The translations under genes were made by a program, and so were the position numbers. From positions 1 to 9,455 of the forward strand of contig DASUSF010000248.1 of assembly GCA_036375275.1 (NCBI GenBank): 9,455 bases of DNA, written 5' to 3'. This DNA comes from DASUSF01 sp036375275 (GTDB lineage: Bacteria; Pseudomonadota; Alphaproteobacteria; Geminicoccales; Geminicoccaceae). Within the stretch, counting starts at the first letter, position 1. Every line of letters starts with the position of its first letter. Under the pieces are notes generated by a model that was not told the DNA's origin, ran no database searches, and was given only the letters and a program-made list of their open reading frames with translations. Of the stretch, positions 1 to 9,057 are shown piece after piece.

Positions 1-1152
<1,152 letters not shown>

Positions 1153-1162
1153 GATCGGAGCC

Positions 1163-1918
1163 TCACGCCACCGCCTGCACCGGAGCGAACTCGCCATACC
1201 CGGAGCGCTCGAGCTCCTTTGCGAGCTCCTTGCCGCCGGAGCGGACGATCCGCCCCTCGAGCATGACGTGCACGTGGTCGGGCACGATGTACTCGAGGAG
1301 GCGCTGGTAGTGCGTGATGACGATCATGGCGCGGTCCGGCCTGCGCAGGCGGTTGACCCCGTCGGCGACCGTCCGGAGGGCGTCGATGTCGAGCCCGGAG
1401 TCGGTCTCGTCGAGGACGGCGAGGCGCGGCTCCAGCACGGCGAGCTGCAGGATCTCGTTCCGCTTCTTCTCGCCGCCCGAGAAGCCGACGTTGACGCTCC
1501 GCTTCAGGAGCTCGGGCTTGACGCCCACCTCGGCCGCGCGCTCGCGGACCAGCTTCATGAACGCCGGCGCGGTGATCTCCTCCTGGCCGCGCGCGCGGCG
1601 GAGCGCATTGAGCGCGGTCCTGAGGAAGTACATGTTGGCGACCCCCGGGATCTCGACCGGGTACTGGAACGCCAGGAACAGGCCGGCGGCGGCGCGCTCC
1701 TCGGGCTCCATCTCCAGCAGCGGCTCGCCGTCGAGCAGCACCTCGCCCGCGGTCGCATCGTACCCTTCGCGACCGGCGAGCAGGTAGGCGAGGGTGCTCT
1801 TGCCGGAGCCGTTCGGTCCCATGACCGCGTGCACCTCGCCCGGGTGCACCTCGAGATCGACGCCGCGGAGGATCTCCTTGTCCTCCACGGTCACCTTCAG
1901 GTTTCTGATGCTCAGCAT
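1163..1918 (-). CDS. sufC: SufC, Fe-S cluster assembly ATPase
   Basis: SufC is the ABC-type ATPase of the SufBC2D scaffold. It is soluble, not a transporter subunit; ATP binding drives the rearrangement of SufB and SufD that exposes the cluster assembly site. The 251-residue product has the full nucleotide-binding fold: Walker A GPNGSGKST (34-42), Q-loop Gln85 in the AFQYPVEIPG stretch, signature SGGEKKR (147-153), Walker B LAVLDE (166-171) with catalytic Glu171, the D-loop DSGLDID after it, and switch His203 in VITHYQRLL. The FSGGEKKRNE and DETDSGLDIDAL wording is characteristic of SufC rather than of transport ATPases. Length is normal for the family. The ATG at 1918 is preceded by a strong GAGGAAGG purine run, 30 bases after the sufB stop. 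It is cotranscribed between sufB and sufD. Confidence 0.98.
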   Translation of the reverse strand: MLSIRNLKVTVEDKEILRGVDLEVHPGEVHAVMGPNGSGKSTLAYLLAGREGYDATAGEVLLDGEPLLEMEPEERAAAGLFLAFQYPVEIPGVANMYFLRTALNALRRARGQEEITAPAFMKLVRERAAEVGVKPELLKRSVNVGFSGGEKKRNEILQLAVLEPRLAVLDETDSGLDIDALRTVADGVNRLRRPDRAMIVITHYQRLLEYIVPDHVHVMLEGRIVRSGGKELAKELERSGYGEFAPVQAVA

Positions 1919-1948
1919 GCCTTCCTCAACGTGTTCAGGTCGCGCCGC

Positions 1949-3397
<1,449 letters not shown>

Positions 3398-3424
3398 CCG
3401 CTTCCATCCTCTCCCAAGTTCTCT

Positions 3425-3464
3425 CGCGGCCCGGAGGCCTCGCGTCTTCGACCGGCAGGCCGCG
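3425..3464 (-). other. GC-rich inverted repeat between SUF regulator and sufB
   Basis: Seven-base arms CGCGGCC and GGCCGCG (3458-3464 and 3425-3431) are perfectly complementary and enclose 26 bases that themselves contain the palindrome GAGGCCTC (3434-3441). The outer arm begins directly after the regulator's TGA stop. No T run follows, so this is not a canonical intrinsic terminator. It could be an RNA-processing or partial-attenuation hairpin that sets regulator versus scaffold expression, or a chance product of the GC-rich context. Confidence 0.3.
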
Positions 3465-3932
3465 TCAGCCGACGCCGGCCCGCGGGTCCTCCGCTCGCGG
3501 CCGCACCGGCAGAGCGAACGCGACCGGGACCGTGTTCGCCATGTCATCGACGCTGATCCCGTCCAGCGCCGTCCGGACCGCCTCGTTGATCCGCTGCCAG
3601 TTGGCGCGCGCCGGGCACAAGGCCTCCAGCCCGCACGCGCCGGGCCCGTCGTCGATGCACGCGGTCAACGCGATCGGCCCGTCCAGGGCGACGATCACGT
3701 CGGCGACGCTGATCCGACCCGCCGGCCGCGCCAGCCCGTAGCCGCCCCGAGCGCCACGCTGCGACTCGAGCAGCCCCGAGCGCACAAGGCTCTTCAGGAT
3801 CTTGCTCGCCATCGGTAGCGGCACGGCGCTCTCCGCCGCGATCTCCGCCGCCGTATGATGCCGCTCGGGATGGCGCGCCGCGGTGGTCATGATGACGATC
3901 CCGTAGTCCGCCAACCTGCTGAGCCGGATCAC
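3465..3932 (-). CDS. Rrf2/IscR-family SUF system transcriptional regulator
   Basis: This 155-residue protein is an Rrf2-family DNA-binding regulator of the group that heads SUF operons in proteobacteria. It probably senses Fe-S status through its own cluster and controls the operon. The N-terminal winged helix-turn-helix spans about residues 1-70. MIRLSRLADYGIVIMT is the classic start, SAVPLPMASKILKSLVRSGLL is the recognition region, and RGARGGYGLARP is the wing. Three cysteines, C92, C100 and C106, form the presumed cluster-ligand set and are followed by PARANWQRIN. The spacing is CX7CX5C, whereas E. coli IscR has CX5CX5C. The start is a GTG at 3932 with a GGAGG Shine-Dalgarno 5 bases upstream. 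It is first in the sufBCD operon and is likely autoregulated from the promoter candidate at 3981-4008. Confidence 0.93.
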   Translation of the reverse strand: MIRLSRLADYGIVIMTTAARHPERHHTAAEIAAESAVPLPMASKILKSLVRSGLLESQRGARGGYGLARPAGRISVADVIVALDGPIALTACIDDGPGACGLEALCPARANWQRINEAVRTALDGISVDDMANTVPVAFALPVRPRAEDPRAGVG

Positions 3933-3950
3933 CGACGCCTCCGCCTAAAG

Positions 3951-3967
3951 AGGACCAGCCCGGTCCT
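3951..3967. promoter_or_regulatory. Dyad AGGACC-N5-GGTCCT, candidate operator in SUF leader
   Basis: Perfect six-base arms separated by AGCCC lie between the candidate promoter and the regulator's Shine-Dalgarno site (3938-3942). By the predicted transcription start near 3975 the dyad spans about +8 to +24, a good place for an autorepressor or a small leader hairpin. It does not match the E. coli IscR binding consensus by eye, nor the AT-rich iron-response boxes known in alphaproteobacteria. The binding protein is unknown. Confidence 0.35.
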
Positions 3968-3980
3968 GATTGCTCTCCGA

Positions 3981-4008
3981 AAGATGACACCGCAGCCCTC
4001 GATGTCAA
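3981..4008 (-). promoter_or_regulatory. Candidate promoter of the SUF regulator-sufBCD operon
   Basis: On the minus strand a perfect -35 hexamer TTGACA (4008-4003), preceded by C, is followed after 16 bases by CATCTT (3986-3981), which matches three of six bases of TATAAT. This is plausible for an alphaproteobacterial housekeeping sigma factor. Transcription would begin near 3975, about 43 bases before the GTG start of the regulator. A second dyad, TGACA-N13-TGTCA (arms 3985-3989 and 4003-4007 on the plus strand), spans from the -35 to the edge of the -10 and could be an operator. The -35 is convincing; the -10 is weak. Confidence 0.45.
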
Positions 4009-4104
4009 GGCCGTCCCGGCCGGAAACCCGAGCCGCGCCCGTCGCCTCCGCCGTTGTCTGGAACGCTTCGAGGGTCGCCTGGGAGCCGTCGGAGAAGCTC
4101 GGGG

Positions 4105-5184
4105 TTAGAGCAGTGAGAGCTGGACAGCGCCCGCCGGCGGCCGGAACAGGTCTGTCCGCAGCGGCCTGCGAGGTCGGTCGAGCCCGGTCCGCCGCGCGGC
4201 GAGCTCGAAGCGCCGCGCGATCATCCCGGCGTACGGCCCGACGCCGACCTTGCGGCGGCCGAACTGGCTGTCGTTGAGCCGGCCGTCGCGGCAGGCGCGG
4301 ACCAGGGCGAGGATCCGGCCGGCGCGGAGCGGGGTGTGCGCCTCGAGCCAGCCCTGGAACAGGTCCTTGATCTCATGCGGCAGCCGGAGGAGGACGTAGC
4401 CCGCCTGCTCGGCGCCGGCGTCCGCGGCGGCCTCGAGCACCGCCTCGATCTCGGCGTCGTTCAGTCCGGGGATGATCGGCGCCATCATCACGCCCACCGG
4501 AACGCCCGCATCGCGAAGCGCGCGGACCGCCTCGAGCCGCCGGTGGGGTGCCGCCGCGCGCGGCTCCATCCGCCGCGCCAGGTCGGCCGCCAGCGTGGTG
4601 ATCGAGAGGAACACGCGGGCCAGCCCGTCCGCCGCGAGATCGCCCAGCAGGTCGAGATCGCGCGTGACCGCCGCCGACTTGGTGACGATGCCGACCGGGT
4701 GCCGGAAGTGCGCCAGCACCTCCAGGATCCCCCGGGTGATCCCGAGCCGCCGCTCGATTGGCTGATAGGGGTCGGTGTTGGCGCCGAGGGCGATGGTCGA
4801 GCAGTGGTAGCCCGGCCGCAGGAGCTCCTTCTCGAGCAGGGCGGCCGCGTCGTGCTTCGCGAACAACCGGGTCTCGAAGTCGAGCCCGGGCGACAGCCCG
4901 AGGTAGGCGTGGCTCGGCCGGGCGTAGCAGTAGATGCAGCCGTGCTCGCAGCCGCGATAGGGGTTGATCGACTGGTCGAAGGGGATGTCCGGCGAGGCGT
5001 TGCGTGCGATCACCGAGCGGCTGGCGTCCGGCAGCACCTCGGTCCGCACCACCGGCGCTTCGCCCTCGGCGCGCTCCAGCGTGCCCCAGCCGTCGTCGAA
5101 CGGCTCCGTGGCGGTCCGCTCGAACCGATTCCGGGGGTTGAAGGTCGCGCCGCGACCCTTCCGTACGCGCGGCAGGCTGGCCAT
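4105..5184 (-). CDS. PA0069-family radical SAM protein, function unknown
   Basis: A 359-residue radical SAM protein of the PA0069/SplB-like group (related to spore photoproduct lyase, COG1533). It should bind a [4Fe-4S] cluster and S-adenosylmethionine; its substrate is not known. The cluster motif is CEHGCIYCYARP at 79-90 with Cys79, Cys83 and Cys86 (CX3CX2C). It is followed by GANTDPYQPIE (134-144) and the TIM-barrel segments KSAAVTRDLDLL, VFLSITTL and GVPVGVMMAPIIPGLND. The N-terminal RVRKGRGATFNPRNRFE is family-typical and supports the ATG at 5184. The frame stays open to 5397, but the extra 71 residues are low-complexity and lie inside the preceding hydrolase gene. No clear Shine-Dalgarno is seen. 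It lies 40 bases after the hydrolase stop and 172 bases before the SUF regulator, on the same strand. The family call is firm, the function open. Confidence 0.9.
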   Translation of the reverse strand: MASLPRVRKGRGATFNPRNRFERTATEPFDDGWGTLERAEGEAPVVRTEVLPDASRSVIARNASPDIPFDQSINPYRGCEHGCIYCYARPSHAYLGLSPGLDFETRLFAKHDAAALLEKELLRPGYHCSTIALGANTDPYQPIERRLGITRGILEVLAHFRHPVGIVTKSAAVTRDLDLLGDLAADGLARVFLSITTLAADLARRMEPRAAAPHRRLEAVRALRDAGVPVGVMMAPIIPGLNDAEIEAVLEAAADAGAEQAGYVLLRLPHEIKDLFQGWLEAHTPLRAGRILALVRACRDGRLNDSQFGRRKVGVGPYAGMIARRFELAARRTGLDRPRRPLRTDLFRPPAGAVQLSLL

Positions 5185-5224
5185 GCCGTCAGAATGAGCC
5201 GAGCTCACGAACGAAACAAGAACA

Positions 5225-5917
5225 TTATGCCTCGGGCGCCCGCCCTCGGGGCGTGTCCGTGCGCCGCCGGTCGAGGATCGGGCCGAGGAAGCGGAGCGCC
5301 TCCGCGATGCCGCCCGGGTCGATGCCGTGGGCGACGCCCCGGCGGACGCTCCATTCGACCGGAACGCCGACCGCCTGGAGGGCGGCCACCGCGGCATGCA
5401 GGGCTCCGACCGGCACCACCGGGTCCTGATCGCCGTGCGCCAGGAACACCGGTGGACGGCTGACGATCTCCCGGGCGAGGTGCTCGGCCCCGAGGAGCGC
5501 GCCGGAGAAGCCGATCACCGCGGCCGGCGGCGACGGCCGGCGGAGCGCGACGTGCAGGCCGGTCATGGCGCCCTGCGAGAACCCGGCCAGCACCAGGTCG
5601 GCGTCGCTGAGGCCCGACCGCTCGAGCTCGGCATCGAGGAACCGGTCGAGCGCGCGGCCGGCGGTGCGCACGCCCTCGAGCATCGCCCGCGGGTTCAGGT
5701 CCCGAAGCGAGAACCATTGGTGGCCGAACGGCGCCATGTCGTAATCTTCCGGAGCGTCGGGCGCGACGAAGGCGGCGGCGGGCAGCGCCGGCGCGAGCGC
5801 GGGCACGAGCCCGATCAGGTCGTTGCCGTCGGCGCCGACGCCGTGCAGCAGGACCACGAGCTGCTTCGGCGATCCGCCGCCCGAGGGTGCGCGCCGGGGT
5901 CCATCCAGTGTCCTCAT
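5225..5917 (-). CDS. Carboxylesterase/phospholipase-family alpha/beta hydrolase
   Basis: A 230-residue cytosolic alpha/beta hydrolase of the compact carboxylesterase/lysophospholipase family (COG0400, YpfH-like), likely cleaving short-chain or lysophospholipid esters; the substrate cannot be read from sequence. The oxyanion segment VVLLHGVGADGNDL is at 21-34, the nucleophile elbow GFSQGAM has Ser114, HGDQDPVVP carries the acid Asp165, and VAHGID carries His197. APFGHQWFSLRDLN (62-75) is also typical of the family. I chose the ATG at 5917 because GGAG sits 5 bases upstream and the length fits the family (about 210-230). The frame extends to an ATG at 5986, which would add 23 unremarkable residues. 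No signal peptide is seen. It is divergent from gluQ and lies upstream of the radical SAM gene, with which it may be cotranscribed. Confidence 0.9.
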   Translation of the reverse strand: MRTLDGPRRAPSGGGSPKQLVVLLHGVGADGNDLIGLVPALAPALPAAAFVAPDAPEDYDMAPFGHQWFSLRDLNPRAMLEGVRTAGRALDRFLDAELERSGLSDADLVLAGFSQGAMTGLHVALRRPSPPAAVIGFSGALLGAEHLAREIVSRPPVFLAHGDQDPVVPVGALHAAVAALQAVGVPVEWSVRRGVAHGIDPGGIAEALRFLGPILDRRRTDTPRGRAPEA

Positions 5918-6039
5918 TGCAACTCCAGCGGGTAATGTCGCGATCGAAAGCGCGCCGCTCTTGCGCTCCCGTGCCGCTCTGATCATGATCGGAGTTCCAG
6001 GCCGACTGCAAGAAGACGAGCAGACTCTCCGCCGCTGCC
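5918..6039. other. Divergent intergenic spacer with palindrome GATCATGATC
   Basis: This 122-base gap separates the divergently transcribed hydrolase and gluQ, so it should hold promoters for both. No strong -35/-10 pair stands out on either strand. A perfect 10-base palindrome GATCATGATC at 5981-5990 is the one notable element and could be an operator or chance. If the hydrolase used its longer start at 5986, most of this spacer would be coding. Confidence 0.35.
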
Positions 6040-6954
6040 ATGCTTCACGGTGCCGACTTCCTGCCCCTGCCCACCGCCGGCGACCCGCCGCCGGTGACCC
6101 GGTTCGCGCCGTCGCCGTCCGGGTACCTGCACCTCGGCCATGCCTATGCCGCCCTGATCGCGTGGGAGAGCGCGCGCGCCGGCCGGGGGCGCTTCCTGCT
6201 CCGGATCGAGGACATCGATCCCGGGCGCTGCCGGCCCGAGTTCGAGCAGGGCATCCTCGAGGATCTCGACTGGCTCGGCCTGTGGTGGGACGGCGCGCCG
6301 CTCCGCCAGTCGGAGCACCTCGACGTCTATGCCGAGGCGCTCGGCCGGCTCGAGGGGCTCGGCGTGATCTACCCCTGCTTCTGCACCCGGCGGAAGATCC
6401 GCGCCGAGATCGCGCACGCCGCTCAGGCGCCCCACGGGCCGGCCGGGGAGGCGATCTACCCCGGGATCTGTCGCACGCTGTCCGGCGCGGAGCGCGAGGC
6501 GCGGATGAGCGCCGGCGAGCCCTTCGCGCTCCGCATCGACGTCGGCCGCGCGCTCCGGCTGGTCGGGCGGATCAGCTGGACCGACCTCCGGGCGGGCGAG
6601 ATCGAGGCCGAGCCGGCCCTGCTCGGCGATGTCGTGCTGGCGCGCAAGGATGCGCCCACCAGCTACCACCTCGCGGTCACCGTGGACGACGCGCGCCAGG
6701 GGGTGACGCTCGTCACCCGCGGCGAGGACCTGTTCCACGCCACGCACATCCACAGGCTGCTCCAGGCGCTGCTCGACCTGCCGGTGCCGCGCTACTACCA
6801 CCACAACCTGATCGCCGACTCGACCGGGCTGCGGCTCGCCAAGCGCAACCGCGCGGTCACGCTGCGGACGCTCCGGCAGTCCGGCCGCCGGCCCGACGAC
6901 ATCTGGGGCATGATCGGCCTGCCGGAGGCCCAGCCGCTGCTGGCCGTCGGATGA
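6040..6954 (+). CDS. gluQ: GluQRS, glutamyl-Q tRNA(Asp) synthetase
   Basis: GluQRS (YadB) is a truncated glutamyl-tRNA synthetase paralogue. It activates glutamate and attaches it to the queuosine base at position 34 of tRNA-Asp, rather than to a 3' end. The 304-residue protein has only the catalytic half and no anticodon-binding domain, which defines the family. RFAPSPSGYLHLGHAYAAL (21-39) holds the HIGH-like motif HLGH at 31-34. CFC at 113-115 with Tyr140 and Cys144 forms the zinc-site pattern of GluQRS. RLAKRNRAV (265-273) is the KMSKS-like loop. The ATG at 6040 has no obvious Shine-Dalgarno, but the length fits the family. In many gammaproteobacteria gluQ follows dksA; here it instead starts a two-gene unit, its TGA overlapping the next gene's ATG. 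Confidence 0.95.
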   Translation: MLHGADFLPLPTAGDPPPVTRFAPSPSGYLHLGHAYAALIAWESARAGRGRFLLRIEDIDPGRCRPEFEQGILEDLDWLGLWWDGAPLRQSEHLDVYAEALGRLEGLGVIYPCFCTRRKIRAEIAHAAQAPHGPAGEAIYPGICRTLSGAEREARMSAGEPFALRIDVGRALRLVGRISWTDLRAGEIEAEPALLGDVVLARKDAPTSYHLAVTVDDARQGVTLVTRGEDLFHATHIHRLLQALLDLPVPRYYHHNLIADSTGLRLAKRNRAVTLRTLRQSGRRPDDIWGMIGLPEAQPLLAVG

Positions 6955-7901
6955 GGGGGCGTCTGCCCTTGGCGATGCTGGGCCTGCTCCCGCTCCTCGC
7001 CGGGTGCGCACCGGAGCCCGCCACGGTCGCGTTCGATCTGCTCGAGACGCCGCGCGAGCGCAGCTGGCTGCCGGCGGCGCCGCCCGAGACGGTGATCCTC
7101 GCGCTGCACGGCTTCAACGACTACAGCAACGCCTTCGACGAGTTCGGGAGCCATGCCGCCGGGCGCGGGGTCGCCGTCTACGCCTTCGACCAACGCGGCT
7201 TCGGGGCCAACGCCGACGCCGGCTACTGGCCGGGCGCCGCGGCGCTGATCGAGGGTCTGCGCGAGCGGGTCGAGGAGCTGCGCGCCGCTCATCCGGAGGC
7301 GAGGCTGTTCCTGCTCGGCGAGAGCATGGGCGCCGCCGTGGTGATGGCCGCGATGACGGCGCCCGAGCCGCCCGAGGTCGACGGCCTCGTCCTGAGCGCG
7401 CCGGCGGTCTGGGGCGGCGAGCAGCTCAACCCGGTCTACCGCGCGACCCTCTGGCTGGCCGGGCGCGTGGTGCCCGACCTCCGCCTGACGGGCCAGGGCC
7501 TCAAGCGCCAGGCCAGCGACAACATCGAGATGCTCCGGGCGCTCGGCGCCGACCCGCTGGTGATCAAGGCGACCCGGGTGGCCGCGATCAGCGGCCTTGT
7601 GCGCCTGATGGACCGCGCCTACGCCGCTGCCGCCAGGCTCGAGGGCCCGCTTCTGATCCTCGGTGGCGCGCGCGACGAGATCGTGCCTCCGGACGCCCTC
7701 TCGGCCACCCTCGACCGGATCGAGGCCTCGCCCTGCCACGAGATCATCTACCCCGACGGCTGGCATCTCCTGCTCCGCGACCAGCAGCGTCACGTCGTCT
7801 TCGAGGACGTGCTCGCCTGGCTCGAGGGCGCGCCGCCGCCGTCCGGGCTCGACCGGCCCTGCGGCGCCGACCTCACACAGGACGCAGCATGGCGCTCGTG
7901 A
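6951..7901 (+). CDS. Lipoprotein alpha/beta hydrolase (monoacylglycerol lipase-like)
   Basis: A 316-residue predicted lipoprotein of the serine-hydrolase/monoacylglycerol lipase type (Hydrolase_4), probably acting on lipid esters at the periplasmic face of a membrane. The N-terminus is a short signal peptide with a lipobox: basic MRGR, a hydrophobic core, then LLAGC with the lipidated Cys19. The catalytic fold follows: ALHGFNDYSNAF (51-62), FDQRGFG (79-85), nucleophile GESMG with Ser125, GGARDEIVPP with Asp242, and DGWHLLL with His272. The ATG at 6951 overlaps the gluQ stop as ATGA, implying translational coupling. The frame runs open further upstream to 5823, but only as the +3 shadow of gluQ. 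The 3' end overlaps the convergent oxidoreductase by 29 bases. Fold and lipobox are clear; the substrate is unknown. Confidence 0.9.
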   Translation: MRGRLPLAMLGLLPLLAGCAPEPATVAFDLLETPRERSWLPAAPPETVILALHGFNDYSNAFDEFGSHAAGRGVAVYAFDQRGFGANADAGYWPGAAALIEGLRERVEELRAAHPEARLFLLGESMGAAVVMAAMTAPEPPEVDGLVLSAPAVWGGEQLNPVYRATLWLAGRVVPDLRLTGQGLKRQASDNIEMLRALGADPLVIKATRVAAISGLVRLMDRAYAAAARLEGPLLILGGARDEIVPPDALSATLDRIEASPCHEIIYPDGWHLLLRDQQRHVVFEDVLAWLEGAPPPSGLDRPCGADLTQDAAWRS

Positions 7902-8814
7902 TCGCCTCGGCGGTCTGAAGCGCGCGGAGTCCATCCTCGCCGGTGACGGCCACCGGGCGCTCGCCGCGGACCGCGGCCAGGAACGCCTCGATCTCGAGGG
8001 CGAGGGCGTCGTGCGCCTCGAACCGGCGCTGCTCGATCCGGACGTCGGGGACGCCCGGGAACATCTCGCCCTGGCCGCGCCGGGCGATGGTCGCGTGGCG
8101 GGCCTGGAAATCGATCGAGATGTACGCCTCGCGCTGGAACAGGCGCATCTTGCGCTCGCTCTTGAGGCTGACCCGGCTCGCCGTCACGTTGACCACGCAG
8201 CCGCCCACGAAGTGCAGCCGGGCGTTCGCGATGTCGTCGCGGCGCGAGAGCACCGGGACGCCGATCGCATCGACGCTCGCCAGCGGCGCGTCGATCAGGT
8301 GCTGGATCAGGTCGATGTCGTGGATCATCAGGTCCAGGATGACGTCGACGTCGGTGCCGCGCGGCTTGAACGGGGCGATCCGGGTCGATTCGACGAACAT
8401 CGGCCGGTCGATCACATCCCCGAGCGCGGTGATCGCGGGATTGAAGCGCTCGAGGTGCCCGACCTGCAGGATCCGGCCGGCCGCCGCCGCGGCGTCGATC
8501 ATCGCCCGCGCCTCCACCGCGGTCGCCGCGACCGGCTTCTCGACCAGGATGTGCAGCCCGGCCTCCAGGCATGTCCGCGCCACCTCCAGGTGGGCGTGGG
8601 TCGGGACCACCACGCTCGCGACGTCGACCCGGCCGGCCAGCTCTGCCAGCTCCCCGGCCGCCGCGCAGCCGACCGCCGCGGCCACCGCTTCCGCCGCCCG
8701 GCGATCGGCATCCACCACGCCGACCAGCTCCACCTCCGGTGCCGCGGCGTATTTGTCCGCGTGGTAGCGGCCGAAATGGCCGCAGCCGATGACCGCCGCG
8801 CGGAGCCGGCTCAT
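7873..8814 (-). CDS. Gfo/Idh/MocA oxidoreductase, GnnA-like (UDP-GlcNAc 3-dehydrogenase candidate)
   Basis: A 313-residue NAD(P)-dependent sugar oxidoreductase of the Gfo/Idh/MocA family. The Rossmann motif VIGCGHFGRYH has Gly10, Gly12 and Gly15; VEKPVA (91-96) is the signature with Lys93; VGHLERFNP (118-126) and RIAPFKPRGTDVDVILDLMIHDIDLI (145-170) contain the catalytic-region His165 and Asp168. The IAPFKPRGTDV and DLMIHDIDL wording is what I associate with relatives encoded beside lpxA/lpxB. Some of these are GnnA, which oxidises UDP-GlcNAc at C3 so that GnnB can aminate it for diamine-type lipid A. That assignment is inference; no gnnB or lpx gene is in the window. The start at 8814 matches the family N-terminus, with AAGG 9 bases upstream. 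The frame is open to 9138, but the added 108 residues are arginine-rich and run through a palindromic element. Confidence 0.88.
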   Translation of the reverse strand: MSRLRAAVIGCGHFGRYHADKYAAAPEVELVGVVDADRRAAEAVAAAVGCAAAGELAELAGRVDVASVVVPTHAHLEVARTCLEAGLHILVEKPVAATAVEARAMIDAAAAAGRILQVGHLERFNPAITALGDVIDRPMFVESTRIAPFKPRGTDVDVILDLMIHDIDLIQHLIDAPLASVDAIGVPVLSRRDDIANARLHFVGGCVVNVTASRVSLKSERKMRLFQREAYISIDFQARHATIARRGQGEMFPGVPDVRIEQRRFEAHDALALEIEAFLAAVRGERPVAVTGEDGLRALQTAEAITSAMLRPV

Positions 8815-9057
8815 CGGGTGCCGCCTTCGTTCTCTGGCCGAGCCGCGTGGGTCGGCGCGCAGCACCGCCCGCCCGGCCTCGCCGCTGTGCTGTCGGGTGT
8901 CGTGCTGCTGTTTGGCGAGCGCATCCTGGGCACCGGCTCGGGAGCGGGCGAGAGTATGGCGTGGTCGGCCGGTTCGCAACCGGCGCCGATCCGGCCGCCC
9001 CTGATGCGGCCGGCGCCCTCTGCCGTGTGGGACGGACCCGGGTGTCGCTGCCCGTCT
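8815..9057. other. Intergenic stretch without a credible gene
   Basis: These bases form the left two thirds of the gap between the oxidoreductase and the mutase fragment. Both strands carry open frames of 70-105 codons, but their products are Arg/Pro/Ser-rich with no recognisable domain, and the longest crosses into the downstream palindrome. A weak promoter candidate for the oxidoreductase on the minus strand is TTGCGA (8979-8974) with CATACT (8958-8953) at a short 15-base spacing. Confidence 0.5.
8968..8984. repeat. Short perfect hairpin GCCGGTT-CGC-AACCGGC
   Basis: Seven complementary base pairs close a three-base loop. It overlaps the weak -35 candidate upstream of the oxidoreductase, so it could be an operator or simply a stable stem in GC-rich DNA. 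There is no T tract, so it is not a canonical terminator. Confidence 0.35.

Noticed and set aside
3398..3547. N-terminal extension of SufB by 50 residues
   Set aside because: Arginine-rich, overlaps the regulator gene, and the 3397 ATG has a better ribosome-binding site and the family N-terminus.
4009..4104. A terminator after the radical SAM gene
   Set aside because: Only short GC-rich inverted repeats such as GGCC-N5-GGCC are seen, without a T run on the transcribed strand.
5823..6950. Upstream extension of the lipoprotein hydrolase frame by 376 residues
   Set aside because: It runs across gluQ in another frame; the ATG at 6951 gives a proper lipoprotein signal peptide and overlaps the gluQ stop.
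7004..7918. A 304-codon plus-strand frame over the lipoprotein hydrolase
   Set aside because: Arg-rich +1 shadow of the hydrolase.
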